Source of the DNA: Burkholderia mayonis
GTDB taxonomy: Bacteria > Pseudomonadota > Gammaproteobacteria > Burkholderiales > Burkholderiaceae
Reading direction: 5' to 3'
Assembly: GCF_001523745.2 (NCBI RefSeq)
Contig: NZ_CP013386.1
Span: forward strand, 3,472,001-3,536,000
Length of the DNA: 64,000 nucleotides
The notes beneath the pieces were generated by a model. It was not told the origin of the DNA and made no database searches. It saw only the letters and a list, made by a program, of their open reading frames with translations. Made by a program: the position numbers and the translations under genes. Positions 16,054 to 28,700 of the stretch are shown piece by piece. Within the stretch, counting starts at the first letter, position 1, and the number at the start of each line of letters is the position of its first letter.

Positions 16054-16881
16054 TCACGACGGCGCGTCGCCCGTGAAATCCGGCGTGCGGCGCTCGCGCA
16101 GCGAACGAATCCCTTCGCGCACGTCCGGCCCGGAAAACCCCATGAATTCGAGTGCGAGCGACGCGTCGAACGTCGGCCCCGCGAGCCGCAGCCAGTTGTT
16201 GAGCGCGTACTTGGTCCAGCGGATCGCGCTTTGCGAGCCGTGCGCGAGCCGCTCGGCGACCTCGTACGCCTTCGGCAGCAGATCGTGATCGTCGACCGCG
16301 AGCGACACGAGCCCGATGCGCTCGGCTTCGTCGCCGCTCACGGGCTCGCAGAGCAGCAGGTGGTATTTCGCCTTCGCCATCCCGCACAGGAGCGGCCAGA
16401 CGATCGCCGCATGATCGCCCGCGGCGACGCCGAGGCGCGTGTGGCCGTCGATGATCCGCGCGCTCTTCGCGGCGATCGACACGTCGGCGAGCAGCCCGGC
16501 GACGAGCCCCGCGCCGACGGCGGGCCCGTGCATCGCCGACACGATCGGCTTGCCGCAGTTGATCACGTTGTAGACGAGATCGCGCGCCTCGCGCCAGACG
16601 CGCTCGCGCACCGCGTGGTCGTCGGCCATCCGCTCGACGAGCGCGAGATCGCCGCCCGCCGAGAAGCCCTTGCCTTCGCCGCGAATCACCGCGACGCGCG
16701 CGTGCGGATCGCGATCGACGTCGCGCCAGATGTCGGCGAGCTCGCGATGCATCGCTTCACTCGCGACCGCGAGACCGCTGCGGTTCGCGCCTTCGCCGCT
16801 CATCACGATTTCGAGGATGCCGTGCGGCTGGCGTCGGATGCGCAGCGCTTCGTAGCCGGCATAGAGGGCGAGATCGGGCAT
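16054..16881 (-). CDS. Enoyl-CoA hydratase/isomerase family protein
   Basis: This 275-residue crotonase-fold protein has the first oxyanion-hole segment [10 protein letters not shown] near residues 70-79 and the second, [21 protein letters not shown], near 118-138. Crotonases hydrate or isomerise acyl-CoA thioesters. In place of the classical hydratase Glu pair, the second position region reads [14 protein letters not shown], so activity may differ from simple enoyl-CoA hydration. It lies 85 bp upstream of phaM on the same strand. Confidence 0.85.
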   Translation of the reverse strand: MPDLALYAGYEALRIRRQPHGILEIVMSGEGANRSGLAVASEAMHRELADIWRDVDRDPHARVAVIRGEGKGFSAGGDLALVERMADDHAVRERVWREARDLVYNVINCGKPIVSAMHGPAVGAGLVAGLLADVSIAAKSARIIDGHTRLGVAAGDHAAIVWPLLCGMAKAKYHLLLCEPVSGDEAERIGLVSLAVDDHDLLPKAYEVAERLAHGSQSAIRWTKYALNNWLRLAGPTFDASLALEFMGFSGPDVREGIRSLRERRTPDFTGDAPS

Positions 16882-17376
16882 GCTGGACCTTCCTTCGATT
16901 GAGGGTGGGCGGCCGGGAGGCTTTCTGTCTCTCGATTCAGTGTAGCGAAGCCCGTTCGGACGGGCATCGGGCGAAACCCGGCGCGGGATCGGGAATCGGC
17001 GACGGGGCGCCTCGGAGAGAGTTTCTCACGTGTCGGCGGATAGTATCGTCGTGGCGACGCCCCCACCCCGCCAAATGCGCGTCGTTCTCGCCGCGCGCGC
17101 GGAACCCGTCTTTGTCCGGATCAATCGGCGTGAGCTTCGCAGGCGGCGCGACGACGTCCGGCATCGGATGGTCGCCATTCGCCGCGCCCGCCGCCGATAC
17201 GCTGCCGCCCAGGTTTCTGGCGCTCCGCGCGGGATCTGCGCCGCCATGGAATTCAGCGGCCCGCCAGCATCGCGGCGGCTTCAGCCCGCCATCCTGCAGT
17301 CGGCCGATCACGGTCGCGCGAGCGCCCGGCAATGTCCGGCATGTCGGGCCGAGTCGACAAGAAAACGAGCTTCCCC
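16882..17376. other. Intergenic region with one perfect hairpin
   Basis: About 495 bp between the enoyl-CoA hydratase start and the FAH-family stop. No gene is recognised. A perfect 6-bp stem (GCCCGT/ACGGGC) with a TCGG loop lies at 16950-16965, close to where the hydratase promoter should be; its role is unknown. Confidence 0.5.
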
Positions 17377-18363
17377 CTATCGATCCAACGGCGCCACCGC
17401 CTGCTCGATCGCCCCGAAGATCGACTTGCCCGCCTCGTCGAACATCTCGATCTTTACCTTGTCGCCGTAACGCATGAACCCGGTCTGCGGCGCGCCGTGC
17501 TCGATCGTCTCGAGGCAGCGCTTCTCGGCGATGCAGCAGTAGCCGCGCTTCGCGTCCTGGTTCGACACCGTGCCCGAGCCGACGATCGAGCCCGCGCGCA
17601 CATTGCGCGTCTTCGCCGCGTGCGCGATCAGTTGCCCGAAGTGAAACACCATGTCGGCGCCCGCGTCCGGCTGGCCAACCTTCTTGCCGTTCCAGTGGAC
17701 GATCATCGGACGGTGCACGCGGCCGTCGCGCCAGTGCTCGCCGAGCTCGTCCGGCGTCACGGCGACCGGCGCGAACGCGGACGCCGGCTTGCTCTGGAAA
17801 AAGCCGAAGCCCTTCGCGAGCTCGGCGGGAATCAGATTGCGCAGCGACACGTCGTTGACGAGCGTGACGAGCCGCACGGCCTTCAGCGCTTCGTCGGGCG
17901 TCGCGCCCATCGGCACGTCGGCCGTGATCACCGCGACTTCCGCCTCGAAATCGATGCCCCACTCGTCCGACGCGCAGACGATGTCGTCGCGCGGCCCGAG
18001 GAAGTCGTCGCTGCCGCCCTGGTAGAGCAGCGGATCGGTCCAGAACTCCGGCGGCATCTCGGCGCCGCGCGCGCGGCGCACGAGCTCGACGTGGTTCACG
18101 TAAGCGGAGCCGTCCGCCCATTGGAACGCGCGCGGCAGCGGCGCCATGCAGTCGGCGGGCTCGAACGGGAACGCATTCCGCGCGCGGCCCTGGTTCAGCG
18201 CGTCGTACAGGTCGCGCAGCTGCGGCGCGTAGAACGCCCAGTCGTCGAGCACGCGCTGCAGCGTCGGCGCGATCGCGTCGGCGATCGCCGCCGTGTGCAG
18301 ATCGCGGGATACGACGATCAGCTGGCCGTCGCGCGTGCCGTCCTTGAGCGAAGCAAGTTTCAT
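17377..18363 (-). CDS. Fumarylacetoacetate hydrolase family protein
   Basis: This 328-residue FAH-fold hydrolase carries the metal-binding motif DFEAEVAVI near residue 138 and downstream LVNDVSLRNLIP and GSGTVSNQDAKRG segments, with E...E...D ligands for Mg2+/Ca2+. Family members cleave C-C bonds of beta-diketone acids in aromatic or Tyr catabolism. Length and the N-terminal MKLASLKDGTRDGQLIVVS match the two-domain fumarylacetoacetase-like group. It is divergent from an IclR regulator with 117 bp between starts, which suggests that regulator controls it. Confidence 0.88.
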   Translation of the reverse strand: MKLASLKDGTRDGQLIVVSRDLHTAAIADAIAPTLQRVLDDWAFYAPQLRDLYDALNQGRARNAFPFEPADCMAPLPRAFQWADGSAYVNHVELVRRARGAEMPPEFWTDPLLYQGGSDDFLGPRDDIVCASDEWGIDFEAEVAVITADVPMGATPDEALKAVRLVTLVNDVSLRNLIPAELAKGFGFFQSKPASAFAPVAVTPDELGEHWRDGRVHRPMIVHWNGKKVGQPDAGADMVFHFGQLIAHAAKTRNVRAGSIVGSGTVSNQDAKRGYCCIAEKRCLETIEHGAPQTGFMRYGDKVKIEMFDEAGKSIFGAIEQAVAPLDR

Positions 18364-18480
18364 AGAGAAGTGAGCCGTTGTAGTGACGATGGAAGGAATC
18401 TATTTTACGATGGTGAATCCGCTCGGCGGCGCGCGCCGCAAGCCGCGCGGACGTTCCGTTCTCTTTCTTCCCGCCACGCC
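18364..18480. promoter_or_regulatory. Divergent promoter region, FAH gene / IclR regulator
   Basis: This 117-bp gap between divergent start codons should hold both promoters and the IclR operator. An A/T-rich patch (ATCTATTTTACGATGGTGAA) lies at 18399-18418. No palindrome was clear enough to call as the operator. Confidence 0.45.
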
Positions 18481-19335
18481 GTGAACAAGTTCGCCTCAAA
18501 CGCTCCCGACGACGATCTCGCCGACGACAACGACACCGCCGAGGAAAAGGTCCGCTCGGGCATCCAGTCGATCGAGGTCGGCTTTCGCCTCCTCGACGTG
18601 CTGACGAGCGAGCCGCGCGCGATGATGCTGCGCGACCTCGCGCAACGTGCGGAGATGAGTCCGGCGAAGGCGCACCGCTATCTCGTGAGCTTCCAGCGGC
18701 TCGGGCTCGTCTCGCAGGATCCGGTGTCGGGCCGCTACGAGCTCGGCGGCTTCGCGCTGCAGATGGGCCTCGCGCGGCTCGCGCGCGTCGACGGCGTGAA
18801 GCTCGCGCGGATCGCGCTGACCGCACTGCGCGATCAGCTCGACCAGACAGTCGGCATCGCGGTATGGGGCAACCAGGGGCCGACGATCGTCCACTGGATG
18901 GAGTCGAGCCATCCGGCGAAGGCGTCGCTCAAGCTCGGCGATGTGATGCCGCTCCTTGGCTCGGCGACGGGCCTCGTGTTCGCCGCGTATCTGCCGCGCA
19001 GCAAGACGGTCGCGATGATCGAGCGCGAGCTCGCCGACACGCGGCGCGCAACGCATTACACCGGGCCGCGCACGCTCGCCGAAGTCGATGCCGTGCTCGC
19101 CGACGTGCGCGCGCATCGCGCAGCGCGCGTCGAAGGGATGCTGCTGCCGACGATCAACGCGTTCGGCATGCCCGTGTTCGACGCGGTCGGCGATCTCGCG
19201 CTCGCGATCATCGCGCTCGGCCACGAAGGCGCATTCGACCTCCGCTGGGACGGAGAGATCGACGTCGCGCTGCGCGCATGCGCACGGAAGCTGTCGTACG
19301 AGCTTGGGTATAGTGAAGGGGCGCGCGACGCCTGA
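18481..19335 (+). CDS. IclR-family transcriptional regulator
   Basis: This 284-residue regulator has an N-terminal winged helix (about residues 25-90: SIEVGFRLLDVL...MLRDLAQRAEMSPAKAHRYLVSFQRLGLV) and a C-terminal IclR effector-binding domain (about 105-280). It starts with GTG at 18481, the position that gives the usual short acidic N-terminal extension; no suitable ATG lies nearby. It is divergent from the FAH-family gene, so it probably represses or activates that gene in response to an aromatic-catabolism intermediate. The target is inferred from position only. Confidence 0.88.
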   Translation: MNKFASNAPDDDLADDNDTAEEKVRSGIQSIEVGFRLLDVLTSEPRAMMLRDLAQRAEMSPAKAHRYLVSFQRLGLVSQDPVSGRYELGGFALQMGLARLARVDGVKLARIALTALRDQLDQTVGIAVWGNQGPTIVHWMESSHPAKASLKLGDVMPLLGSATGLVFAAYLPRSKTVAMIERELADTRRATHYTGPRTLAEVDAVLADVRAHRAARVEGMLLPTINAFGMPVFDAVGDLALAIIALGHEGAFDLRWDGEIDVALRACARKLSYELGYSEGARDA

Positions 19336-19409
19336 CCGGCGCCGCCGCATCCCGGCCGCGCGACTCGCGCGCGCCCCGTTTCGTCGCCGTTCGAGATGTT
19401 CGCCCGCCC

Positions 19410-20720
19410 TTGATGCCGCCGTCGTCCACCGTTTCGCCGAATCCGCGCATCGCGCCGCACCGCGTGCGGCGCGCGGTGCTCGCCTTCGCGCTCGTGCTCG
19501 TGCTGCACTGGCTCGCCGCGCTGTGGCTCGTGCGCTTTCGCGAGCCGTTCAAGCCGGTCGAGCCCGAGAACGTGCCGGTTCAGGTCGAATTGCTGAAGCC
19601 CCGGCAGATCGAGCGCGCGCCGGCGCCGGCCAAGCCCGCCGCCGCTCGGCCGCAGGCCGCGCAAAAGCGCGCGGCTCCCGCGCCGCGCGCCCGCGCGCCG
19701 CATCGTTCGGAGCCCGTATTGAGCGCCGTCGAGTCTCCCGTCGAATCGCCCGCCGCGGCACCTGCGGCCGAGCCCGCGAGCAGCACCGCGACGGCCGGCG
19801 CGGCCAACAGCGCGTCGGGCAGCGCGGCAAGCGCCGCGTCGGGCGCCGGCGCAACCACGCGGCCCGGTGAAGGATCGATGGGCGACGCATCGCCCGGCGT
19901 GAAGTTCGCGCTGCCGCCGTCGGGCGAGCTGCAATACGACACGTTCTACAACGGCATGCAGAACATGCCGGGCACGATCCACTGGCAGACGGACGGCAGC
20001 CGCTATTCGCTGTACGTGTCGATGCCGATGCCGTTCGTCGGCCCGTACACGTACGAGAGCCGCGGCCGCGTCGACGCATTCGGCATCGCGCCGGAGCGCT
20101 ACGTCGAGACGCGCGGCAGGCGGCCGCCCGACTTCGCGATCTTCAATCGCGAGACGAAGCAAATCGTGTTCACGAGCACGCCGAATTCGGTCGCGCTGCC
20201 GGACGGCGCGCAGGACCGCTTCAGCATGCTGATGCAGCTCGCGGGCCTCGTCGGCGGCGATCCCGATGCGTATCGCCCCGGCGTCACGCGCGAGTTCTTC
20301 ATCGTCGATCGCGACAGCGGCGAAACCTGGCCGATCACGACGATCGGCGACGAGACGATCTCGACGAGCGCGGGCTCGCTCGACGCCAGACATTTCATGC
20401 GCCTGCCGCGCCGCACGGGCGACACGCGCCGCATCGACATCTGGCTCGCGCCGTCGCTCGGCTGGCTGCCCGTGCGGATGGTTCAGACTGAACCGAACGG
20501 CGCGCAGATCGAACTGCTCCTGCATCGCCGCACGAGCACGCGCGGCGCGTCGAGCGATAGCGCAGACATAAGCGCGAACGCACGTGCGGGCTCAAGCGCA
20601 AACGCGGGCGCCGCACCCACATCGGCATCGGGCGCACCGCTCGGCGCAGACAATTCGGTAAATTCGACCGAAGCTACGCCGGCCATTTCGCCGGCTGTTC
20701 ACGAGCAGCAACAACCTTGA
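19410..20720 (+). CDS. DUF3108 domain protein with TonB-like N-terminus
   Basis: This 436-residue envelope protein has an N-terminal membrane helix (about residues 23-43, VLAFALVLVLHWLAALWLV). A Pro/Ala/Lys-rich region with VQVELLKPRQIER, similar to TonB proteins, extends to about 165. A DUF3108 beta-rich domain (about 170-375: LPPSGELQYDTFYNGM...YSLYVSMPMPF...ARHFMRLPR) follows. The C-terminal ~60 residues are low-complexity Ala/Ser. Its role is unknown; DUF3108 proteins are periplasmic. It follows the IclR gene by 74 bp on the same strand. An ATG three bases downstream (19413) is an equally good start. Confidence 0.8.
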   Translation: MMPPSSTVSPNPRIAPHRVRRAVLAFALVLVLHWLAALWLVRFREPFKPVEPENVPVQVELLKPRQIERAPAPAKPAAARPQAAQKRAAPAPRARAPHRSEPVLSAVESPVESPAAAPAAEPASSTATAGAANSASGSAASAASGAGATTRPGEGSMGDASPGVKFALPPSGELQYDTFYNGMQNMPGTIHWQTDGSRYSLYVSMPMPFVGPYTYESRGRVDAFGIAPERYVETRGRRPPDFAIFNRETKQIVFTSTPNSVALPDGAQDRFSMLMQLAGLVGGDPDAYRPGVTREFFIVDRDSGETWPITTIGDETISTSAGSLDARHFMRLPRRTGDTRRIDIWLAPSLGWLPVRMVQTEPNGAQIELLLHRRTSTRGASSDSADISANARAGSSANAGAAPTSASGAPLGADNSVNSTEATPAISPAVHEQQQP

Positions 20721-20904
20721 CAATCTTTGACACCAAGTTTCGTCCACGGGTGGAGAATCGGAAACGTTTTAAGGTCATCGGCATCCAACCGATACGCCCA
20801 GTGTAAAAACGACCGGCGTGCAGCGCCAACCCCTTGAAACCGGCTCGGTCTGCCCCACTTACGGGGCAACGAGGCCGAAAGCCATAGCAAAGAGGAGTGC
20901 CGCC

Positions 20905-21162
20905 ATGCAAATGATCTACAACAGCCCCAACTACTGCGTCGTCGAATTTCCGCCGCAGGACGGCCATCACGCGATGAACTCAGGTGGCTACGAAATCGTC
21001 GACAAGAACGCGCAGCGCGAAATCTTCATCGACGGCGAACTCGCCGCGCGCTTTCGCGAGCACGTGAAGCAATTGATCCAGGCCGAGCCGTCGCTCGACG
21101 AGGTGGACGAATTCCTCGGACAGTTCGATAGCCTGATGACGCAGCCCGTCGTCCTCCACTGA
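20905..21162 (+). CDS. DUF3567 family small protein
   Basis: This 85-residue protein begins MQMIYNSPNYCVVEF and contains GGYEIVDKNAQREIFIDGELA, the pattern of the DUF3567 family found in Burkholderiales. It is acidic and soluble, with no signal peptide. A good ribosome binding site (AAGAGGAG) at 20889-20896 fixes the ATG at 20905 over upstream in-frame starts. A terminator follows at 21245-21279. Function is unknown. Confidence 0.85.
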   Translation: MQMIYNSPNYCVVEFPPQDGHHAMNSGGYEIVDKNAQREIFIDGELAARFREHVKQLIQAEPSLDEVDEFLGQFDSLMTQPVVLH

Positions 21163-21244
21163 CGTCGCGCGGACGCGGCCGCTCGCCGGACCCGCAGGTC
21201 CGCCGAAGCGCCGCCGCCCGACGCGATCCGGCGCACTCCAACCC

Positions 21245-21279
21245 GCCCCCGCCCGGCTTGCCGCGCGGGGGCTTTGTTT
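21245..21279 (+). terminator. Rho-independent terminator after the DUF3567 gene
   Basis: An 8-bp perfect stem (GCCCCCGC 21245-21252 with GCGGGGGC 21265-21272) has a 12-base loop and is followed by TTTGTTTG. It lies between the DUF3567 gene and metH and separates the two units. Confidence 0.7.
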
Positions 21280-21354
21280 GCCCGCGAGCGAGCGCCTCAC
21301 GTACGACGGAAGCAGCGGCTACAATGACGGCTTTCCGATTGCCGGTAATCCGCC

Positions 21355-22434
21355 ATGTCCGAGCCTACGCCGATCGTGTCTTCCGCCCAATCCGCCGCCC
21401 TCGCCGCGTCGTATACGCGCGGCGCCGAGCTGCCGCAGCTGCTCCAGAAGCGCATCCTGATCCTCGACGGCGCGATGGGCACGATGATCCAGCGCTACAA
21501 GCTCGACGAAGCCGCGTATCGCGGCGAGCGCTTCAAGGATTTCCCGCGCGACGTGAAGGGCAACAACGAGCTGCTGTCGATCACGCAGCCGCAGATCATC
21601 CGCGAGATCCACGATCAGTACTTCGCCGCGGGCGCGGACATCGTCGAAACGAACACGTTCGGCGCGACGGCCGTCGCGCAGGCCGATTACGGAATGGAAG
21701 ACCTCGCCGTCGAGATGAACGCCGAGTCGGCCAAGCTCGCGCGCGAATCGGCCGCCAAATACGCGACGCCCGACAAACCCCGCTTCGTCGCGGGCGCGAT
21801 CGGGCCGACGCCGAAGACGGCCAGCATCTCGCCCGACGTCAACGATCCGGGCGCGCGCAACATCACGTTCGACGAGCTGCGCGACGCGTACTACGCGCAG
21901 GCGAAGGCGCTCCTCGACGGCAGCGTCGACCTGTTCCTCGTCGAGACGATCTTCGACACGCTGAACGCGAAGGCCGCGCTGTTCGCGCTCGATCAACTGT
22001 TTGAAGATTCCGGCGAACGCCTGCCGATCATGATCTCGGGCACCGTGACCGATGCGTCTGGCCGCATCCTGTCCGGCCAGACGGTCGAAGCGTTCTGGAA
22101 TTCGCTGCGCCATGCGAAGCCGCTCACGTTCGGCCTGAACTGCGCGTTGGGCGCGGCGCTGATGCGCCCGTACATCGCCGAGCTCGCGAAGCTGTGCGAC
22201 ACCTACGTGTCGTGCTACCCGAACGCGGGCCTGCCGAACCCGATGAGCGAAACCGGCTTCGACGAGACGCCCGACGTCACGTCCGGCCTCCTCAAGGAAT
22301 TCGCGCAGGCGGGCCTCGTGAACATCGCAGGCGGCTGCTGCGGCACGACGCCCGAACACATCGCGGCGATCGCGAAGGCGCTCGCCGAAGTCAAGCCGCG
22401 CCGCTGGCCGAACCAGTACAGCGAAGCCGCCTGA
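21355..22434 (+). CDS. metH: Methionine synthase, homocysteine-binding module (split MetH part 1)
   Basis: This 359-residue protein is the N-terminal homocysteine methyltransferase domain of cobalamin-dependent methionine synthase. It begins the family pattern with [13 protein letters not shown] near residue 34. The zinc-binding cysteines are Cys263 (GLNCALG), Cys328 and Cys329 (GGCCGT). It binds and activates homocysteine for methyl transfer from methylcobalamin. The rest of MetH is encoded by a separate gene starting 49 bp downstream, so the enzyme is made as two chains. Both zinc sites and the natural C-terminus are intact, so this is a true split rather than a frameshift. Confidence 0.93.
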   Translation: MSEPTPIVSSAQSAALAASYTRGAELPQLLQKRILILDGAMGTMIQRYKLDEAAYRGERFKDFPRDVKGNNELLSITQPQIIREIHDQYFAAGADIVETNTFGATAVAQADYGMEDLAVEMNAESAKLARESAAKYATPDKPRFVAGAIGPTPKTASISPDVNDPGARNITFDELRDAYYAQAKALLDGSVDLFLVETIFDTLNAKAALFALDQLFEDSGERLPIMISGTVTDASGRILSGQTVEAFWNSLRHAKPLTFGLNCALGAALMRPYIAELAKLCDTYVSCYPNAGLPNPMSETGFDETPDVTSGLLKEFAQAGLVNIAGGCCGTTPEHIAAIAKALAEVKPRRWPNQYSEAA

Positions 22435-22483
22435 CGCACGCACGAGCCGCCGCCTCCCCACTCCAACCCGAATACGCACCGCC

Positions 22484-25201
<2,718 letters not shown>

Positions 25202-25357
25202 CGGCCGCTACCGCCGCCGCGCGCGGGGGGCGAGTCGGGGAAGTGGCGGCAGTGCGTCTCCGCCGCCGCCGCAACCCGTTTCCGCCCTCGGCGCGCGCAA
25301 GCCTCGTCGCGCCGCGGGCGGGCGGCCACGCCGCCCTCCGCGGCCCCAAAAACGCAA

Positions 25358-25380
25358 AAAGCCCGCACGAGGCGGGCTTT
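25358..25380 (-). terminator. Bidirectional terminator between metH and the DUF1840 gene
   Basis: A perfect 9-bp stem (AAAGCCCGC 25358-25366 with GCGGGCTTT 25372-25380) and a 5-base loop lie between convergent genes. The T-run is better on the minus strand (CTTTTTGCGTTTTTG), so it serves the DUF1840 gene best, but it can also stop metH transcription. Confidence 0.75.
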
Positions 25381-25409
25381 CCGGGTGGCGAAGGGCCGGC
25401 GAACGGCGC

Positions 25410-25733
25410 TCAGAAGCCCCAGTGGATGTCGGCGTTCTGCGCCTTCGCTTCGCGCAGCATCACGAGGAACGGCGCGACGCGTTGCGCGAGGCTCGGCGCG
25501 ACTTCGTGGTGCGGATGATCGGGTTCGTCTTCATGGAAGTGGCCCGCATGCTCGGCCCGCGCCTGCCTGGCCTGGTTGACGGCGCCTTCGAGCTTCGCGA
25601 TCGCGTCGTCGAGCTCGTCGGACGTGATCACGCCGCGCTCGCCGAGCTGCTTGCCGACGACGCCGAGCACGTAGACTGCGAAATCCTTCAGCACATCCAG
25701 ATCTTGTGCCGCCTTGCTTTTGAACGTAATCAT
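25410..25733 (-). CDS. DUF1840 domain protein
   Basis: This 107-residue protein starts MITFKSKAAQDLDVLKDFA and contains a His-rich turn (HAGHFHEDEPDHPHHE near residues 67-82) and a C-terminal APFLVMLREAKAQNADIHWGF. These are the marks of the DUF1840 family of Burkholderiales. No membrane segment or signal peptide is present. The ATG at 25733 is preferred; 34 further in-frame codons upstream are Arg-rich. It is convergent with metH and divergent from argS. The function is unknown. Confidence 0.85.
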   Translation of the reverse strand: MITFKSKAAQDLDVLKDFAVYVLGVVGKQLGERGVITSDELDDAIAKLEGAVNQARQARAEHAGHFHEDEPDHPHHEVAPSLAQRVAPFLVMLREAKAQNADIHWGF

Positions 25734-25931
25734 GACAACTCCCTTTTCATCTTGTCGTGCTCGCCGTACGTCCGCGACGGACGCCCGGCCGGCGCGCTGA
25801 ACAAACGTCGGGGGCGCTTGGCACCTTAGCGGCATATTAGCACCTGTTAAAATTCAGCGATCCCTGAAACGCGCGCCGTGCGGCGCGACGGCGGCCCGGC
25901 AGGACCGCCGCCAACGATATCTTCGACCAGC

Positions 25932-27716
25932 ATGCTGCCTGCTCAAAAACATACTCTCGAAACCCTGCTCGAAAACAGCGTGAAGCAGGTCGTCCAGGCG
26001 TCGAAAGGCGACGCCGACGCCACATTCGTCCTCCCCGCGATCGCCCTCGAGCGCCCGAAGGTCGCCGCGCACGGCGACGTCGCGTGCAACGTCGCGCTGC
26101 AACTCGCGAAGCCGCTCGGCGCCAATCCGCGCCAGCTCGCCGAGAAAATCGTCGCCGCGCTGACCGCGCAGCCCGAAGCGGCGGGCCTCGTCGACGCAGC
26201 CGAGATCGCCGGCCCCGGCTTCATCAACCTGCGCTTGACGCCCGCGTCGAAGCAGGCGGTGATCAGCGCGGTATTCGCCGAGGGCCGCGCGTTCGGCGCG
26301 TCCGACCGCGACCACGGCAAGCGCGTGCTGCTCGAATTCGTGTCCGCGAACCCGACGGGCCCGCTGCACGTCGGCCACGGCCGCCAGGCGGCGCTCGGCG
26401 ACGCGCTCGCGAACGTGCTCGCGAGCCAGGGCTACGCGGTGCATCGCGAGTTCTACTACAACGACGCGGGCGTGCAGATCGGCAATCTCGCGATCTCGAC
26501 GCAGGCGCGCGCCCGGGGCCTGAAGCCGGGCGACGCCGGCTGGCCTGAGGCCGCGTACAACGGCGAGTACATCGCCGACATCGCGCGCGACTACCTGAAC
26601 GGCGAAACCGTCGCCGCGAGCGACGGCGAGCCGGTGACGGGCAAGCGCGACATCGAGGATCTCGAAGCGATCCGCAAGTTCGCGGTCACGTACCTGCGCC
26701 GCGAACAGGACATGGACCTGAAGGCGTTCGGCGTGAAGTTCGACCAGTACTATCTGGAGTCGTCGCTCTACACGGAAGGCCGCGTCGAGAAAACGGTCGA
26801 TGCGCTGATCGAGGCCGGCATGACCTACGAGCAGGAAGGCGCGCTGTGGCTGCGCACGACCGACGAAGGCGACGACAAGGATCGCGTGATGCGCAAGACG
26901 GACGGCACGTACACGTACTTCGTGCCGGACGTCGCATACCACGTGACGAAGTGGGAGCGCGGCTTCACGAAGGTCATCAACATCCAGGGCTCGGATCACC
27001 ACGGCACGATCGCGCGCGTGCGCGCGGGCCTGCAGGGGCTGCACATCGGGATTCCGAAGGGCTATCCCGACTACGTGCTGCACAAGATGGTGACGGTCAT
27101 GCGCGACGGCCAGGAAGTGAAGATCTCGAAGCGCGCGGGCAGCTACGTGACGGTGCGCGACCTGATCGAATGGTCGGGCGGCGCGACGCCTGGCTCGGAG
27201 GCGTCGCCCGACCTGCTCGACGAGGCGACGATCACGCGCGGCCGCGACGCGGTGCGCTTCTTCCTGATTTCCCGCAAGGCGGACACCGAATTCGTGTTCG
27301 ACATCGATCTCGCGCTGAAACAGAATGACGAAAACCCGGTCTATTACGTGCAGTATGCACATGCGCGGATCTGCTCGGTGCTCAACGAGTGGAAATCGCG
27401 CTACGGCGCGACCGACGCGCTCTTCGCGAACGCGGACCTGTCGCCGCTCGACAGCAAACAGGCGACGGCGCTGATGCAGAAGCTCGCCGAATACCCGGAC
27501 GTGCTCGCGCACGCGGCGAGCGAGCTCGCGCCGCACGCGGTCGCGTTCTACCTGCGCGACCTCGCGAGCGAGTTTCACTCGTTCTACAATGCGGAGCGCG
27601 TGCTCGTCGACGAAGAAGCGCCGCGCACCGCGCGCGCCGCGCTCCTTGCGGCGACGCGCCAGGTGCTCGAAAACGGTCTCGCGATGCTCGGCGTATCCGC
27701 GCCCAGCAAGATGTAA
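25932..27716 (+). CDS. argS: Arginyl-tRNA synthetase
   Basis: This 594-residue class I aminoacyl-tRNA synthetase has the N-terminal ArgS-specific domain, then the ATP-binding HVGH at 146-149 within [20 protein letters not shown] sequence near residue 399 stands at the KMSKS site. The C-terminal anticodon-binding DALR domain ends [15 protein letters not shown]. It charges tRNA-Arg. The ATG at 25932 matches the family start; an upstream in-frame ATG adds 18 low-complexity residues. It heads a plus-strand run with the SPOR protein and dsbA. Confidence 0.96.
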   Translation: MLPAQKHTLETLLENSVKQVVQASKGDADATFVLPAIALERPKVAAHGDVACNVALQLAKPLGANPRQLAEKIVAALTAQPEAAGLVDAAEIAGPGFINLRLTPASKQAVISAVFAEGRAFGASDRDHGKRVLLEFVSANPTGPLHVGHGRQAALGDALANVLASQGYAVHREFYYNDAGVQIGNLAISTQARARGLKPGDAGWPEAAYNGEYIADIARDYLNGETVAASDGEPVTGKRDIEDLEAIRKFAVTYLRREQDMDLKAFGVKFDQYYLESSLYTEGRVEKTVDALIEAGMTYEQEGALWLRTTDEGDDKDRVMRKTDGTYTYFVPDVAYHVTKWERGFTKVINIQGSDHHGTIARVRAGLQGLHIGIPKGYPDYVLHKMVTVMRDGQEVKISKRAGSYVTVRDLIEWSGGATPGSEASPDLLDEATITRGRDAVRFFLISRKADTEFVFDIDLALKQNDENPVYYVQYAHARICSVLNEWKSRYGATDALFANADLSPLDSKQATALMQKLAEYPDVLAHAASELAPHAVAFYLRDLASEFHSFYNAERVLVDEEAPRTARAALLAATRQVLENGLAMLGVSAPSKM

Positions 27717-27794
27717 AGCCGAGGCCGTCGGCCAAGCGCCGCGGTGCAGCGCGCCGCGGCTGTTTCACGAAATTTTTCGCAGGTGACTCAAGCA

Positions 27795-28637
27795 ATGGCA
27801 AAACCACGCCGCACGTCGAAGCAATCGAAACAAGCCGGAGGAACATTTCTTGGTATCGTGCTGGGCCTCATCGTCGGCCTGGCCATCGCGGTAGTGGTGG
27901 CGCTCTATATCACCCGCGCGCCGTCGCCGTTCGTGTCGAAGGTCGCGCCGCCGTCCGACAACAACGCGAGCCAGCCGCAGCAGTTCGACCCGAACCGCGC
28001 GCTGCAGGGCAAGACGCCCGGCCAGCCGGTCACGCCGCAGGCCGCGCAGCCCGCGCCGCCCAACACGGCGCCCGGCCAGGCAGCGAACCCGAGCCAGCCG
28101 CCGCTCTTGCCCGAGCCGCAGATCGTCGAAGTGCCGTCGTCGAATAACGGCAACGGCTCGACGAGCGCGTCGAACAACGCCGCGGACAACGGCGTCGCCG
28201 TCGCGCCGAAGCCCGCCGACATCACGCCGCCGCCCGCGAAGAAGCCGCAGACGGCCGCGAACGGCAGCTCGGCGCCGCACGTCGCGAACAACAACGCGCA
28301 GGCGAGCGCCGCGACGCCGCCGAAGACCGCGCAGGCGCCGAAGGGCGCGTCGTCGGCGACGACGGCCGCCGCGAAGCCGGCGCCGGGCGCCGACGCGAAC
28401 ACCGGCTACTTCCTGCAGGTGGGCGCGTACAAGACCGAGGCGGACGCCGAGCAGCAGCGCGCGCGCCTGGGCTTCCAGGGCTTCGAGTCGAAAGTGTCGA
28501 AGCGCGACGTGAGCGGCGTCACCTACTTCCGCGTGCGGATCGGGCCGTTCTCGAAATTCGAGGACATGAACTCCGCGCGTCAGCGGTTGTCCGATGCGGG
28601 AGTCGATACCGCCGTGATCCGCTTCACGAAGCAGTAA
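27795..28637 (+). CDS. SPOR-domain cell division/envelope protein
   Basis: This 280-residue protein is of FtsN-like layout. It has a short basic cytoplasmic N-terminus and one membrane helix (about residues 17-40, FLGIVLGLIVGLAIAVVVALYIT). A long Pro/Gln/Ala-rich periplasmic linker follows, and a C-terminal SPOR domain (about 210-280: GYFLQVGAYKTEADAEQQRARL...YFRVRIGPF). SPOR domains bind denuded septal peptidoglycan. It sits 78 bp after argS and 63 bp before dsbA, a conserved betaproteobacterial order. It may be FtsN itself, but the linker is too degenerate to say. Confidence 0.88.
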   Translation: MAKPRRTSKQSKQAGGTFLGIVLGLIVGLAIAVVVALYITRAPSPFVSKVAPPSDNNASQPQQFDPNRALQGKTPGQPVTPQAAQPAPPNTAPGQAANPSQPPLLPEPQIVEVPSSNNGNGSTSASNNAADNGVAVAPKPADITPPPAKKPQTAANGSSAPHVANNNAQASAATPPKTAQAPKGASSATTAAAKPAPGADANTGYFLQVGAYKTEADAEQQRARLGFQGFESKVSKRDVSGVTYFRVRIGPFSKFEDMNSARQRLSDAGVDTAVIRFTKQ

Positions 28638-28700
28638 GCTGCGCCGTCGCCCGGCATCCGCCCGACATCGTTACCCACGCAACCGATTGAACGTTCGAAC

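Noticed and set aside
16937..17376. Minus-strand frame extending through the hydratase-FAH gap
   Set aside because: Low-complexity Arg/Ala composition, no start with a ribosome binding site and no family resemblance.
20717..20732. Two TTGACA boxes as a promoter for the DUF3567 gene
   Set aside because: Both resemble -35 boxes, but no -10 box at 16-18 bp follows either one.
21163..21354. Possible cobalamin or SAH riboswitch before metH
   Set aside because: The gap is short and mostly occupied by the DUF3567 terminator. I saw no B12-box or SAH-riboswitch core sequence.
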